DNA of 64,000 bases from Amphibacillus sp052055485 (lineage in GTDB: Bacteria > Bacillota > Bacilli > Bacillales > Amphibacillaceae). The position numbers were made by a program, and so were the translations under genes. Positions 1-9,447 of this stretch are shown in pieces (position 1 is the stretch's first letter; each line of letters begins with the position of its first letter). Below the pieces are notes generated by a model that was not told where the DNA came from, did not search any database, and worked only from the letters and a program-made list of their open reading frames with translations. Location of the stretch: the NCBI RefSeq assembly GCF_052055485.1, contig NZ_CP197171.1:3162001-3226000 (forward strand), in the 5' to 3' direction.

Positions 1-470
1 TCTTCATGCACCTGAGTTTTAGAAACCTTGTTATCCTGTTCTTGCTCTTTAGTTTGATCTAAGCCAAGTATTTTATCAAGTTCATCAGTTGAATCGTTTT
101 CGACATCAGCTTCATCAGTCTCATTATTAGTTTCCTCTTCTTCTGCTTCATTAAATTCTTTCATTAGGGCAAGCATATTCGGTAAATTTTTTATTAGCGG
201 TCCGTATTCTTGAATTTTGGGAGCAACTGATTGAGTCATTTTTATTAGATTTTGAATTTGATCAAGTGTTTCTGTTAGATTTCCACTGACAGGATTTATT
301 TTTTTCAATAAACCCATTAAACCTGTTTTGGGAGTTGCTTCTGCCAGCACCCCAGGATTTTGCATGGACTGAGTAACCTGCTGATAGGGTGTCCACTGCA
401 TCATGTTTCCAGTAGGTTGAAAAGGCTGAAAAGAAAATCTGTTATTTAAATTTGGCGGCATTTGCTTCAT
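1..470 (-). CDS. YqfQ/VrrA-like protein, C-terminus cut by window edge
   Basis: An open frame runs from an ATG at 470, preceded by a good AGAGGGAG ribosome site, off the left edge; 156 codons are visible. The N-terminus is rich in Pro, Gln and Asn (MKQMPPNLNNRFSF...). A Gly-Leu-Leu segment follows around residue 50, then a helical stretch (about 65-100, with IQEYGPLIKNLPNM). The rest is a highly acidic Glu/Asp/Asn tail. The 'YGPLIKNLP' core and proline-rich start resemble the YqfQ (VrrA) family of Bacillaceae, a spore-associated protein of unknown role. The family call rests on memory of this core only. The gene stands alone here, with the next gene on the same strand 150 bases upstream. Confidence 0.6.
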   Translation of the reverse strand, partial: MKQMPPNLNNRFSFQPFQPTGNMMQWTPYQQVTQSMQNPGVLAEATPKTGLMGLLKKINPVSGNLTETLDQIQNLIKMTQSVAPKIQEYGPLIKNLPNMLALMKEFNEAEEEETNNETDEADVENDSTDELDKILGLDQTKEQEQDNKVSKTQVHE

Positions 471-621
471 TCTTACTCCCTCTCTTCATTTCTTCCCGTA
501 CAATAGTCTACGTCAAAAGAATAGAAGTGTGCGCAATAAATATTGAGCAATTATTTTTGATTATTTCCCGGGTAAGCGCAAGATCAACGATATTTAGACA
601 TTTATAAAGTAAGCGATGTCA

Positions 622-870
622 TTAATTGACGCTATGAAGCGAAATAAGTCGATAAAGACAAACTGTTTGCTTATCGCTCCATGTCAATTGATAAATTTCA
701 CCAAAACCAATCTGATCCGCTTTTTTATGGCGTTTTATTTCGATCATTTGCTCGATTGGAAATAATCGATAGCCATCCATTGTCATCTTAAAACAATTCG
801 GTTGATTGGATATTCTTTCTTCTTTACCTTCGGTTACAAGTGCCCATTCAAGTGTTAATGGCATTGACAT
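622..870 (-). CDS. DUF2584-like small protein
   Basis: This is an 82-residue protein starting MSMPLTLEWALVTEGKEER and ending in LISLHSVN. The frame stays open 17 codons further upstream, but the ATG at 870 is chosen because GGGAGG lies 8-10 bases before it. The alternation of hydrophobic and charged segments, the 'EGYRLFPIE' type motif (here DGYRLFPIEQMIEIKR) and the size match my recollection of the DUF2584 family, which is of unknown function. No membrane segment or catalytic motif is visible. It is probably cytosolic. Function is not known. Confidence 0.6.
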   Translation of the reverse strand: MSMPLTLEWALVTEGKEERISNQPNCFKMTMDGYRLFPIEQMIEIKRHKKADQIGFGEIYQLTWSDKQTVCLYRLISLHSVN

Positions 871-1459
871 GTAAATAACCTCCCTATTCTTAATATAAAT
901 ACTCGCTGACAACTTCCACATCTAACAACATTTTTGTCATAGTAGCAATATTGTCAGGTTAGTGTGTAACTGGTGATATATTTGAAAATAAAGGAAAAAT
1001 AAAATTAATCTCTCACCCCACAGGGAGCCTCGGCTTGCTCTAGGGATTTTCAGCAAAATTGATATGAATTAGAAAAGTCTATCCACCACTAAATAATGAA
1101 GTTTCACTTTATCCAGCAGTCTGGCTTTCAATCGCTCTGAACAGACATTATAAATCCTTTTTACATTTAGGATTCAGTTTCTTAAATGAGTATTTATTTG
1201 TACTTTCATTATACAAAAACAAATGTTCGTTTAGCAAGCTGTTTTTATATAGTAACCTAAGTAGGATTTCTCACTCGGAAGAACAATAAAAAACCATTAA
1301 TGATATGGAGTTCTAATATTTTTGATTGAGTAAAAAACTATAAGGAGTAATAGTTTATATTATATAATCATTATTTCCAATGACATAGGTAACTAATGAA
1401 TAATATAGAATGTTATGGTACGATAATGGTAATTATATGTTTGGGAGGTATAAATATTT
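871..1459. other. Gene-free stretch upstream of small membrane gene
   Basis: About 590 bases between divergent genes. No coding frame, RNA gene or clear repeat is visible. It is AT-rich and must hold the promoters of both flanking genes. A weak GC-rich patch at about 1016-1045 has no convincing pairing. Confidence 0.5.
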
Positions 1460-1672
1460 ATGTTTGAAATGACAACCCAGAATTGGAATGATCTTGTTAA
1501 CGGTGTTAACAATATAGCGGATAAAACTCAAAGTCAGCTCGTTCGAATCAGGGCTTATTTAAATGAACTAAATAGTACATTGACGACTACAAATATTATT
1601 TTAGCAATTATTGCCTCAGCCCTTATCGCCTTAGTTATTATTGAATTAATTAAATTCAAAAAGGTAAAATAG
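1460..1672 (+). CDS. Small single-pass membrane protein
   Basis: This 70-residue protein has a well-placed GGGAGG ribosome site nine bases before the ATG. Residues 1-45 are polar and helix-prone (NDLVNGVNNIADKTQ...). Residues about 46-64 form one strongly hydrophobic membrane span (IILAIIASALIALVIIELI), followed by a basic tail KFKKVK that should stay in the cytoplasm. This gives a tail-anchored topology with the N-terminal helix possibly outside. I do not recognise the family. It is monocistronic, facing the sbcCD operon. Confidence 0.6.
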   Translation: MFEMTTQNWNDLVNGVNNIADKTQSQLVRIRAYLNELNSTLTTTNIILAIIASALIALVIIELIKFKKVK

Positions 1673-1795
1673 ATGATAACCGACAAACAGATTCATCCTC
1701 ATTGATCTTAATTGTTTTTTGTGTAATTACAATGTAATAAAACACTTGAGTTTCACACTTCGATAAATCTATAAATGATATTCGAAATATTAAAA

Positions 1796-1878
1796 AACCC
1801 GCATAAAGATTATTTTTTGTTATGATTAGAGTCCTCAATCAAATCTAAGCAAAAAGCCATATTTTTATGCGGGAAAAA
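1796..1878 (-). terminator. Long-looped terminator after sbcC
   Basis: On the minus strand CCCGCATAAA (from 1875) pairs perfectly with TTTATGCGGG (to about 1799), followed at once by TTTTTT. The stem encloses about 55 bases that themselves hold a small TGATT/AATCA hairpin. The T-run is only on the minus strand, so it ends sbcC transcription. The large decorated loop is unusual for a simple terminator. Confidence 0.6.
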
Positions 1879-1927
1879 ACAAAAAGATAGAAAACGTATT
1901 TTAAGATTAATGTTTAAAAATGTTCAT

Positions 1928-4900
1928 TCATTTGTATTGAAACTGTGCTGTTGATCCTTGTGGTGTTGCTGTAATTTCTAATTTGGCATGAATTTCTTCT
2001 TTCAATTGATTCACGTGTGAAATAATACCTAAGACACGACTGGATTGTTGTAATCCCTTTAATGTTTCGATGGCTTGTTCAAGGGAGACATCATCTAATG
2101 TACCGAAACCTTCATCGATGAATAGGGTATCTAGTTGTACACCACCTGCATGTGCCCGGACAACATCAGCCATTCCGAGAGCTAAACATAATGAAGCTTG
2201 GAATCCTTCGCCGCCCGATAATGTTTTTACAGATCGGACTTTTCCTGTGTGTTGATCATAAACTTCCAAATCAAGACCACTTTTGGCTCCATGTTTAGCA
2301 AGTTGATCACTTCTTAACAGTACATACCTGTGGTCACTTATTTTATCCAATCTTAAGTTAGCTTGTAGTAAAATTTCATCTAAGAATGCTGATAATACAT
2401 AACGTTCAAATGATAATTTCAAATGATTATCTCCACTAGCCATATTTGCTAAAGCAGAAATATCACGAAAGTCTCGGTCTGCTTGATTAAATTCCTGATT
2501 TAATTGCGTAACTGTTTCTTGAATCTGTTGATGCTTTGCCTGCTTTTCTTTTAACTGTTCAATGAGACGAATCACATGCTCATAATCTTCTTGGACTTGT
2601 TCCAAGTCTTTTTGTAATAGTTGAAGATTTGGTTTTTCTTTATCTTTTAGGATTTCCTCTAATTGTTGGATTTGACTATCGACACGATTGAATTGGTCTT
2701 GATAATTGTTAAGCTGTTGCTCCATGTGTTGGCGTTCTTCTGCTGACCTCTTGGCTAACAAATAGGTATGCTGGTTCGTAAAGCCAATATGATTGAGCTG
2801 TTGTTCAAATGCGTGTTTGGCTTGATCAAAACTCTTTTTAAGTTGCATAGTAAATTGTTCTTGAGCATGGTGTGTTGCTGCTAGCGTATTTACTTTCTCA
2901 GTTAACTTATCAAACTCAGTTTCTTGATCAGAAAAGGTCGTAAACCATTGATCTAATTTACTTTGCTCGGTTTGTTGTTTTTCTTGCCATTGTTCAATGC
3001 TTAACTCAGTTTCTGGGCAATCTTTTAAGTATGAGTTCCTCTCACCCATTAATGTCGATAGCTCTTGATCATGTTGCTTTAATTCGTTAACTAGCCGTTC
3101 TTGTTCGTGTTCAAACTGTTGGAGTCGATCATACAGTGTTTTTTTCAATTGTCTTTTATCATTTAAGGCCGTTAGTTCTTTGTTTAATAAACGTAAATTC
3201 TCTTTATCCTTATCCCTGTCCTCTTGACTAGCTATGATGTTATCTTCAATTAATTGAAGATTTAGCTGGTCGGCACTTAATTCAAAGAATAAAGCCAATT
3301 CAGTCACTAACTGCTGTTGAGTTTGCCTTTTGGCTTTTATTTCAATGAATTGTTCTTGCCTTTCCCTCTGTGACTGTTCAAGTCCAGCAATCGCTTCAAG
3401 ATATTTATCTTTATCCTGCTTTTTTGCTGGATCCTCTCTTTTATTAATCAACTCAGGGTGTTCTTTTGATCCACATACGGGACATGGATCACCAGCGACT
3501 AACCCCTGTGCAAGTAGGCTAGCTAAATGCTGTTGTTGTTCATTCTCATACGCTTTTAATCGATTCTTTTCCTCAATTAATTGTTGATTAATCTGCTGAT
3601 AAGATCTATCTGTTTTTTCATAGTTTTCTTCAAGTGCCGTCAATTCATTGAAAGCTGTTTTAAGGCGCTCGATCTTATCCAATCTTTCCTCACTGGCTGT
3701 GACTTGTTGCTTTAAAGTGACAGCACGCTCTGTTAGAAGAAGTTGCTTCTCTAAAGCTTGATCAATGTCTTTTAGCTGATTTTTTACCTGTTCACTTTTT
3801 TCTCGTTGAGCGGTCAATTTCTCATTCAATTGCTTTTGCTCAATCTGCTTCTGGTCAATTAACTGTTTAATCTCGATTGCTTTTGCCCAGGATTCCCCTT
3901 GTTTTTGCAACTGATTAAGTGTGTGAAGTTCTGTTTGCTTTAATTGATAGTCTTGCTTTAATTCAATAAATAGCTTCTCTTTTTGCTTCAATAATTCTCT
4001 TTCATGTTTTAATTCGTTCGTTAAAACTTGAAGTTTACTCTCACCTTCTAGTGCTTCTTGTTCTCGTGTTTTAAGTTGTTCTTCATAAGCCTCAAGTTGT
4101 GCAGCTTTCTTAGCTTGTTCAAAATTAATTTTTAATTGGTCAATTTGTTCCTCTTGCTCAACCAATTGCTGTTTCTTTTCTTTTAATTGTTCCAGATTAT
4201 TAAAGTCGCTAACCAGTTGCTCTGATTTGCGATATTGTGCTTGTGCTAGTGTATAGGCTTCTTTTTTCTTAAGATATTGCTCATTTTGCGCTTGATATTC
4301 TTGCTCCATTTGCTTCATTAGCAGTGTTAATGCGTCAGAGTGTTGCTCAATGGTCCAGTTTTCACGTGTTTCTTCATCTTGACTCCATTCCACTTGACTA
4401 AACTGATCGAATCTTTTTTGTTCAAGCTGTTTGAGAAGATCGAGTAGCTCTTTTGTTTGTTGTTGGAGTTGATGGGTTATGTTTTGATAAATGTGGGTTC
4501 GGAAAATTTTTTGTAAGATCTTTTCTCGTTCATGACTGTTCTCACTGATTAATTTTCTAAATTCCCCTTGCGGGATCATAATCATTTTCAAGAATTGTCC
4601 ATAATCTAATCCAAGTAATGCTTCCACCGTTTCATTGACCTCTTTTACTTTACTATGGAGGAGCTTTTCTTGTTGATCAATGATTTGATACAAACTCGCA
4701 GTGGCAGGCTCTTCTATTACTCCTTCACCACGGCTTTTCGGTCGTGTTTGTTTGGGTTTCCGTTTGATTAAATAGATTGATTGATGCAATTCAAATTGCA
4801 AACTCACTTCAGTTGACTGATTTGTTGCAGCAAAATCACTTCGTAATGTATCGTGATCTCGATCACTGCCACTTGCTTTGCCGTATAAGGCGTAACAAAT

Positions 4901-5041
4901 GGCATCAAATATCGTTGTTTTCCCTGCACCAGTTGGTCCTGTAATTAGAAAGATGGATTCATCACCTAATTGGCTAAAATCAATGACCTGTTTTTCTTTA
5001 TAGGGACCAAACGCAGATAAAGTTAATGTTAAGACGCGCAT
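1928..5041 (-). CDS. sbcC: SbcC (Rad50-like) DNA double-strand end nuclease subunit
   Basis: SbcC is the ATPase/SMC-like subunit of the SbcCD exonuclease, which trims DNA hairpins and blocked ends. The 1037-residue protein shows the full plan. A Walker A motif GPTGAGKTT lies near residue 37. Long Gln/Glu/Lys-rich coiled coils (about 180-500 and 530-850) flank a zinc hook CPVCGS near residue 517. The ABC signature LSGGEGF is near 940 and Walker B LFIDEGFGTLD near 974. Length matches Bacillus SbcC. The ATG at 5041 lies one base after the sbcD stop, with AAGGGGAC upstream, so the two are translated from one message. It is the last gene before the hairpin terminator at 1796-1878. Confidence 0.97.
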   Translation of the reverse strand: MRVLTLTLSAFGPYKEKQVIDFSQLGDESIFLITGPTGAGKTTIFDAICYALYGKASGSDRDHDTLRSDFAATNQSTEVSLQFELHQSIYLIKRKPKQTRPKSRGEGVIEEPATASLYQIIDQQEKLLHSKVKEVNETVEALLGLDYGQFLKMIMIPQGEFRKLISENSHEREKILQKIFRTHIYQNITHQLQQQTKELLDLLKQLEQKRFDQFSQVEWSQDEETRENWTIEQHSDALTLLMKQMEQEYQAQNEQYLKKKEAYTLAQAQYRKSEQLVSDFNNLEQLKEKKQQLVEQEEQIDQLKINFEQAKKAAQLEAYEEQLKTREQEALEGESKLQVLTNELKHERELLKQKEKLFIELKQDYQLKQTELHTLNQLQKQGESWAKAIEIKQLIDQKQIEQKQLNEKLTAQREKSEQVKNQLKDIDQALEKQLLLTERAVTLKQQVTASEERLDKIERLKTAFNELTALEENYEKTDRSYQQINQQLIEEKNRLKAYENEQQQHLASLLAQGLVAGDPCPVCGSKEHPELINKREDPAKKQDKDKYLEAIAGLEQSQRERQEQFIEIKAKRQTQQQLVTELALFFELSADQLNLQLIEDNIIASQEDRDKDKENLRLLNKELTALNDKRQLKKTLYDRLQQFEHEQERLVNELKQHDQELSTLMGERNSYLKDCPETELSIEQWQEKQQTEQSKLDQWFTTFSDQETEFDKLTEKVNTLAATHHAQEQFTMQLKKSFDQAKHAFEQQLNHIGFTNQHTYLLAKRSAEERQHMEQQLNNYQDQFNRVDSQIQQLEEILKDKEKPNLQLLQKDLEQVQEDYEHVIRLIEQLKEKQAKHQQIQETVTQLNQEFNQADRDFRDISALANMASGDNHLKLSFERYVLSAFLDEILLQANLRLDKISDHRYVLLRSDQLAKHGAKSGLDLEVYDQHTGKVRSVKTLSGGEGFQASLCLALGMADVVRAHAGGVQLDTLFIDEGFGTLDDVSLEQAIETLKGLQQSSRVLGIISHVNQLKEEIHAKLEITATPQGSTAQFQYK

Positions 5042-5042
5042 T

Positions 5043-6197
5043 TTACTGTCCCCTTTCTTCTTTGGTTAATTGGTCAATAACCTGATTAACAATAGTTTTA
5101 CGTTTATCAGATAACCTTTCATCGGTCATCTCTTGATAGAATGCTTCAAATAACTCAATTTCAGATAGTCGCTTTCTTTGTTTGACACGTTCTAATTGGT
5201 CAAGGCTTCGATCGGATTGTTTTAGTACTTTTTCTAAGCGTAGAATATTTGGGAATTTTTTGCGTAATTGACTAATTGGATCAAGCAATTGGCCATCATC
5301 TAATAAACGAATATGTAAATAATCTTCCGATGCTGGATAACGTGATGAGTTCAATAACTGATCAAAATATCCTTTGATCACTCGCATATCACGCTTGGGC
5401 TGCAAGGGAATTCGTTGATACTCAATCTCCCCCTTATCGTTTATATCAATGACTGTGATAGACTTCTTCTGGTTGGCCTCAGAGAATGAGTATTTTAACA
5501 GTGATCCGCTATATTGGATATGATCCGTTTTAATTTTTTGCGGTTGATGTAAATGACCGAGTGCGACATAATCAAAAGCGTTAAAGACATTAACATCAAT
5601 ATAGGGGCTCCCGCCGATCATTGAAAGTCGGTGCTCAGAGTCCGATTCCATACCTCCAGCTAAAAAGGCATGAGCGATGCATACATGGCGTTCCTTACGA
5701 TTGATTGTTTCTGTAATCGAATCAATAACAGCTTCCATTGCCTCCTGATGGGAGTCTATTTGCTGTTCTGGAAAGATGTTCTGAACATCAGCGGGTTCAA
5801 AATATGGGATTAGATAAAAATGAACAGGTCCCGCTTCATCTGTAAACGTTAACTGTTCGATTGGTAGTTCAAATCTCGATTCAATATAAAGTTGCTGATT
5901 TCGAAACAATTGACTTCCGAATTGCAATCGATCTGGGCTGTCATGGTTACCAGAAATCACAAGGATCGGAATATCAAAGTTTTTAATTAAGCGAGTGAAT
6001 GTTTGATCTAGCAGTTCCACCGCTTCTTTTGGCGGAATGGAACGATCATAAATATCCCCAGCGATAATGACAACATCAGGTGAATATTCTTTTATCAATT
6101 CGAAAAATTGTTCTAACACATAGGCCTGATCTTCAGTCATATGTACACCATTCACAATTTTACCCAAATGCCAATCAGCTGTATGTAAAATTCGCAT
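5043..6197 (-). CDS. sbcD: SbcD (Mre11-like) nuclease subunit
   Basis: SbcD is the metal-dependent phosphoesterase that does the cutting in the SbcCD complex. The 384 residues start MRILHTADWHLGK, the first metal motif (D-x-H). GDIYDR near residue 48, SGNHDS near 83, AHAFLAGG near 175 and ALGHLHQPQ near 212 follow, i.e. the complete calcineurin-type metal site. The C-terminal third is the capping and SbcC-binding part. GGAGGAGGG precedes the ATG. It is the first gene of a two-gene operon, transcribed from the repeat-bearing gap at 6198-6579. Confidence 0.97.
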   Translation of the reverse strand: MRILHTADWHLGKIVNGVHMTEDQAYVLEQFFELIKEYSPDVVIIAGDIYDRSIPPKEAVELLDQTFTRLIKNFDIPILVISGNHDSPDRLQFGSQLFRNQQLYIESRFELPIEQLTFTDEAGPVHFYLIPYFEPADVQNIFPEQQIDSHQEAMEAVIDSITETINRKERHVCIAHAFLAGGMESDSEHRLSMIGGSPYIDVNVFNAFDYVALGHLHQPQKIKTDHIQYSGSLLKYSFSEANQKKSITVIDINDKGEIEYQRIPLQPKRDMRVIKGYFDQLLNSSRYPASEDYLHIRLLDDGQLLDPISQLRKKFPNILRLEKVLKQSDRSLDQLERVKQRKRLSEIELFEAFYQEMTDERLSDKRKTIVNQVIDQLTKEERGQ

Positions 6198-6579
6198 TCG
6201 ATCCCTCCTCCTTGTTCATTAATCTGTTATATTTTCAGAGAAAAAGTATACAGGCAAGTAAATGTCTTCACTGTGATTTCAAGCTAGACAGGCTAAAACC
6301 ATTTAAGGGGAGAATTTATCTCCCACTTATTATCACAGATAACCGTCCGTAAAACTCGGGGCAACAATAGGTTTCGGTGGGACGAGTAACCGTACTAAGG
6401 AAAACTACGGAGCTTTACACCGCAAGAATAAGGGGTTTTCTTATTCTGAGTCCCAGGACGCGAAGACGTTAGCTTGTGTTCCTTAACAATCAGTGGGTAT
6501 TAAGGGACACAGACTAAGTTCGCGACGTCCTGTAGGCCCAACTCCCACTGATTGAAGTTTCGTTTTATGATTGGTAATT
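6198..6579. repeat. Family A intergenic repeat, copy A1 (full length)
   Basis: Positions about 6329-6567 hold the most complete family A copy, in minus orientation. The left edge reads as the complement of TTTTACGGACGGTTATCTG and the right edge as the complement of AACTTCAATCAGTGGGAG. Inside are the conserved pieces GACGAGTAACCG, AAGAATAAGG-N-CTTATTCT (a hairpin) and GTCCTGTAGG. The same edges recur at 52.5, 54.9, 58.5/59.3 and 63.0 kb. It sits between yozE and sbcD and has no open frame. Confidence 0.75.
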
Positions 6580-6798
6580 TTAATTTCTAACTTCTAAGTA
6601 ATCCTGCCATAATTGGTCAAATAAATAAATCGCATCGTTAAATGGAATATTCCACTCTAAATATTGACTGATTTCATCGTAGGATTGGCTGTGTTTAGGG
6701 AACTCATGATCATAGTACATCCAATCAGCCAGCTTTCGCTCATCAGTCGTCTTCTTTGCCCCACGATAGCGCATCATGTATTTATAAAAAGATGTCAT
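6580..6798 (-). CDS. yozE: YozE-family small protein (UPF0346/DUF1250)
   Basis: This is a 72-residue cytosolic protein, TSFYKYMMRYRG...WNIPFNDAIYLFDQLWQDYL. It matches the YozE SAM-like fold family: an N-terminal SFYxYLxxYR motif, a central FPKHSxxYxEISxYLE segment and a C-terminal FDxLWxxY. The family is of unknown function; the fold resembles sterile-alpha-motif domains. It follows dfrA by 11 bases and likely shares a message with thyA and dfrA. Confidence 0.85.
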   Translation of the reverse strand: MTSFYKYMMRYRGAKKTTDERKLADWMYYDHEFPKHSQSYDEISQYLEWNIPFNDAIYLFDQLWQDYLEVRN

Positions 6799-6809
6799 AG
6801 CAACCTCCT

Positions 6810-7298
6810 CTACTTACGGTCATATTGAAGAAAATAATAGTCATAAGGATTCTCTTCATTTTTTATTCCTTTTTCCTTGGAGGTTAACCGCCATTTAGTC
6901 AAATCAATTTTGGGAAGATAGGTATCCCCTTCAAAAGTTTCATCAATATAGGTTATATAGAGACGATCTGCCACGGGTAAAAATAATTGATAAATCTCGG
7001 CTCCACCAATAACAACAATTTCTTCATCGGGACGCTTGTCAGCATAATCAAGCAGCTCCTGAATCTCATGAAAAACCTCACATCCCTCAGCCTGATAATC
7101 CTGGTTACGGGTAAGGATAAGATGGTGTCTGTTAGGTAATGGCTTGCCAAAAGATTCAAAAGTTTTCCTCCCCATAATAATTGTTTTGCCAGTTGTCATG
7201 GCTTTAAAATAACCTAAATCGTTGGGGATATTCCATGGCATCCAGTTGTCCTTTCCAATTAAGTAATTTTGATCATGAGCAAAAATCATTGAAATCAT
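6810..7298 (-). CDS. dfrA: Dihydrofolate reductase
   Basis: The enzyme reduces dihydrofolate to tetrahydrofolate with NADPH and regenerates the cofactor used up by ThyA. The 162 residues contain the family motifs: IFAHDQNYLIGKDNWMPWNIPNDL at the start (substrate pocket, acidic residue Asp in the PNDL helix), MGRKTFESFGKPLPNRHHLILTR (NADPH binding) and VIGGAEIYQLFL (nucleotide loop). Length is typical. It starts 12 bases after the thyA stop with AAGGAGGGG as ribosome site. The thyA-dfrA pairing is standard in Bacillaceae. Confidence 0.96.
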   Translation of the reverse strand: MISMIFAHDQNYLIGKDNWMPWNIPNDLGYFKAMTTGKTIIMGRKTFESFGKPLPNRHHLILTRNQDYQAEGCEVFHEIQELLDYADKRPDEEIVVIGGAEIYQLFLPVADRLYITYIDETFEGDTYLPKIDLTKWRLTSKEKGIKNEENPYDYYFLQYDRK

Positions 7299-7310
7299 CT
7301 AATCCCCTCC

Positions 7311-8270
7311 TTAAACAGCAATTGGTGCTTTAATAGCTGGATGTGATTGATAGTTTTCAATTGATAAATCGGCCAGTTCAACATCAAAGATTGACGACAA
7401 ATTCGGATTGATTTTTAATTCGGGTAAGGCGTAACTTGTTCTTGAAAGTTGTTCATTGACCTGATCGATGTGATTTTGGTAAATATGAGCATCACCTAAT
7501 GTATGCACAAATTCACCAACCTCTAAACCACACTCAAAGGCAATTAAATGTGTCAATAGAGCGTAACTAGCAATGTTAAATGGTACGCCTAAAAAGATAT
7601 CAGCACTTCTTTGATACAACTGACAAGATAGTTTTCCATCAGCAACATAAAATTGGAACAGAGCATGACATGGTGGTAATGCCATGTTAGAAGGAACATC
7701 TTCTGGATTCCAGGCAGTTACTAAGTGACGACGTGAATCAGGGTTTGTTTGGATTCCTTCAATAACCTCTTTTAATTGATCAATTGTTTCCCCAGTTGAT
7801 GTCTTCCACTCACGCCACTGCTTGCCATACACTGGACCCAGCTCGCCATATTTTCTAGCAAAATCATCATCCTCGATAATTCGCTCTTTGAATTGTGCTA
7901 TTTGTTTTTGATATTGTTCATTAAAAGTCACATCTGTTAAACTGCGATGACCAAAATTAGTCATATCTGGTCCTTTATATTCTTCACTCTCCACCCATTT
8001 TTTGAAAGCCCACTCATTCCAAATGTTATTGTTATTTTTTAATAAATATTGAATATTTGTATCACCACGAATGAACCAAATTAATTCTGTGGCAATAAGT
8101 TTAAAATTCACTTTTTTCGTTGTTAGCAAAGGAAAGCCTTCCTGTAAATTAAAGCGCATTTGGGCTCCAAAAATGGAGCGTGTTCCCGTACCTGTTCGAT
8201 CCCCTTTTTTATTTCCTTGGTCCAATACTGCTTGGCATAAATCTAGGTACGCTTGTTCATTTTTTGACAT
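7311..8270 (-). CDS. thyA: Thymidylate synthase (long ThyA form)
   Basis: ThyA converts dUMP to dTMP using methylene-tetrahydrofolate. The 319 residues include the catalytic Cys in LPPCHALFQFYV near residue 199, the RRHLVTAWNPEDV phosphate loop and the QLYQRSADIFLGVPFNIASYALL and HxxGDAHIY segments. The protein is about 50 residues longer than the 264-residue E. coli type. The extra part (around residues 90-140) corresponds to the small-domain insert known from the Lactobacillus casei enzyme. GGGGGAGG precedes the ATG. It is first in the thyA-dfrA-yozE operon. Confidence 0.97.
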   Translation of the reverse strand: MSKNEQAYLDLCQAVLDQGNKKGDRTGTGTRSIFGAQMRFNLQEGFPLLTTKKVNFKLIATELIWFIRGDTNIQYLLKNNNNIWNEWAFKKWVESEEYKGPDMTNFGHRSLTDVTFNEQYQKQIAQFKERIIEDDDFARKYGELGPVYGKQWREWKTSTGETIDQLKEVIEGIQTNPDSRRHLVTAWNPEDVPSNMALPPCHALFQFYVADGKLSCQLYQRSADIFLGVPFNIASYALLTHLIAFECGLEVGEFVHTLGDAHIYQNHIDQVNEQLSRTSYALPELKINPNLSSIFDVELADLSIENYQSHPAIKAPIAV

Positions 8271-8421
8271 CTATATTCCTCCCCCTAATAATCAAATACC
8301 TTAGTTTCATATTACAGAATTTTAACAATACGTTCAAGATTCATTTATTACAATTGTAGTGAATATAATTTATCGGAGATCAATTTTTTGTTAGCTTAAT
8401 TTTAAAGGAGGCATTTAATTA

Positions 8422-9447
8422 ATGGCTCAAAACATCATTAAGCAGTCAGTTGCTTATAGTTACATCTTTAGTCAACCCTTTGCCACATATATCGATGCCT
8501 ATCCCATGCTACAAAATCAATGGCTGATTGAAGAAGGCGAGCACTTAATTGCTTATGGAGATCACAGCCCTGTTGTCCGAATCATTCAGCATAAACTTAA
8601 TGATTTAAAGTATTTTGACGACACGATTGATGGTGAATATGGTTTGTTCACAGAGTATGCATTAAAGAAGTTCCAAGAGGACCATGCGATTGATGGAAAT
8701 GGATCCTTGAATAAACAAACGATTGAAGCCATCATTGAAGTAGAACAAAACTATTACTTAAATCAACTAACAAGTATTGAAGAACCCCTATACTATGGTG
8801 ATCAATCAGATCAGATTGTAGCATTACAACGCGCCTTATATTATTTAGGTTTCCTGGAAGATACTGTCGACGGTATTTTTGGACCTCTGACAGAAACAGC
8901 TTTATTGGATGCACAGCGAACATTTGGATTTGAAGAAACCCCAGCTGTTTCCGAAGAACTTGTTGAGACCATAACGACTGAATCGAAAATAGAAAAAGTA
9001 GACAGCGAACAAGATCAGTCAGAGAAAGAATCCAGCACTCAAGCCTCTGAACCCATAGCTGTTAAAAAAAATAATACAAATGCTCAAATGGAAAAGGTCA
9101 TTGAAGCTGCCAAATCACAAACCGGCGTTCGCTATCAATGGGGTGGTGATACACCAACAGGGTTTGATTGCAGCGGGTTTGTTCAATATGCTTTTCAACA
9201 GCAAACGATCGCAATCCCCCGGACGGTTTCTGAAATCTGGCATCAAACCGTTCCTGTTGATCAACCATCTATTGGGGATTTAGTCTTCTTTGAAACCTAT
9301 AAAACTGGTCCGTCACATATTGGCATTTATCTAGGTAATAACCAATTCATTCATGCTAGTGAATCAAAAGGGGTAACTACTTCCGAGCTAAGTGAACAAT
9401 ATTGGAATACAAGATATTTAGGAAGCCGTCGCATTCATCTTGATTAA
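8422..9447 (+). CDS. Cell wall hydrolase: two peptidoglycan-binding repeats plus NlpC/P60
   Basis: The 341-residue protein has two PG_binding_1 repeats (about 45-105 with DDTIDGEYGLFTEYALKKFQ, and 120-175 with EDTVDGIFGPLTETALLDAQ). A Ser/Glu/Gln-rich linker (about 180-220) leads to a C-terminal NlpC/P60 domain. Catalytic Cys lies in FDCSGFVQYAF and catalytic His in PSHIGIYLG, so it should be an active D-Glu-type peptide hydrolase. AAAGGAGG sits eight bases before the ATG, fixing the start. The N-terminus (MAQNIIKQSVAYSYIF) lacks a normal signal peptide, which is odd for a wall enzyme; a role inside the sporangium is possible but unproven. Confidence 0.88.
   Translation: MAQNIIKQSVAYSYIFSQPFATYIDAYPMLQNQWLIEEGEHLIAYGDHSPVVRIIQHKLNDLKYFDDTIDGEYGLFTEYALKKFQEDHAIDGNGSLNKQTIEAIIEVEQNYYLNQLTSIEEPLYYGDQSDQIVALQRALYYLGFLEDTVDGIFGPLTETALLDAQRTFGFEETPAVSEELVETITTESKIEKVDSEQDQSEKESSTQASEPIAVKKNNTNAQMEKVIEAAKSQTGVRYQWGGDTPTGFDCSGFVQYAFQQQTIAIPRTVSEIWHQTVPVDQPSIGDLVFFETYKTGPSHIGIYLGNNQFIHASESKGVTTSELSEQYWNTRYLGSRRIHLD

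Noticed and set aside
6311..6567. CRISPR array considered for family A repeats
   Set aside because: Copies are kilobases apart, vary in length and lack regular spacers.
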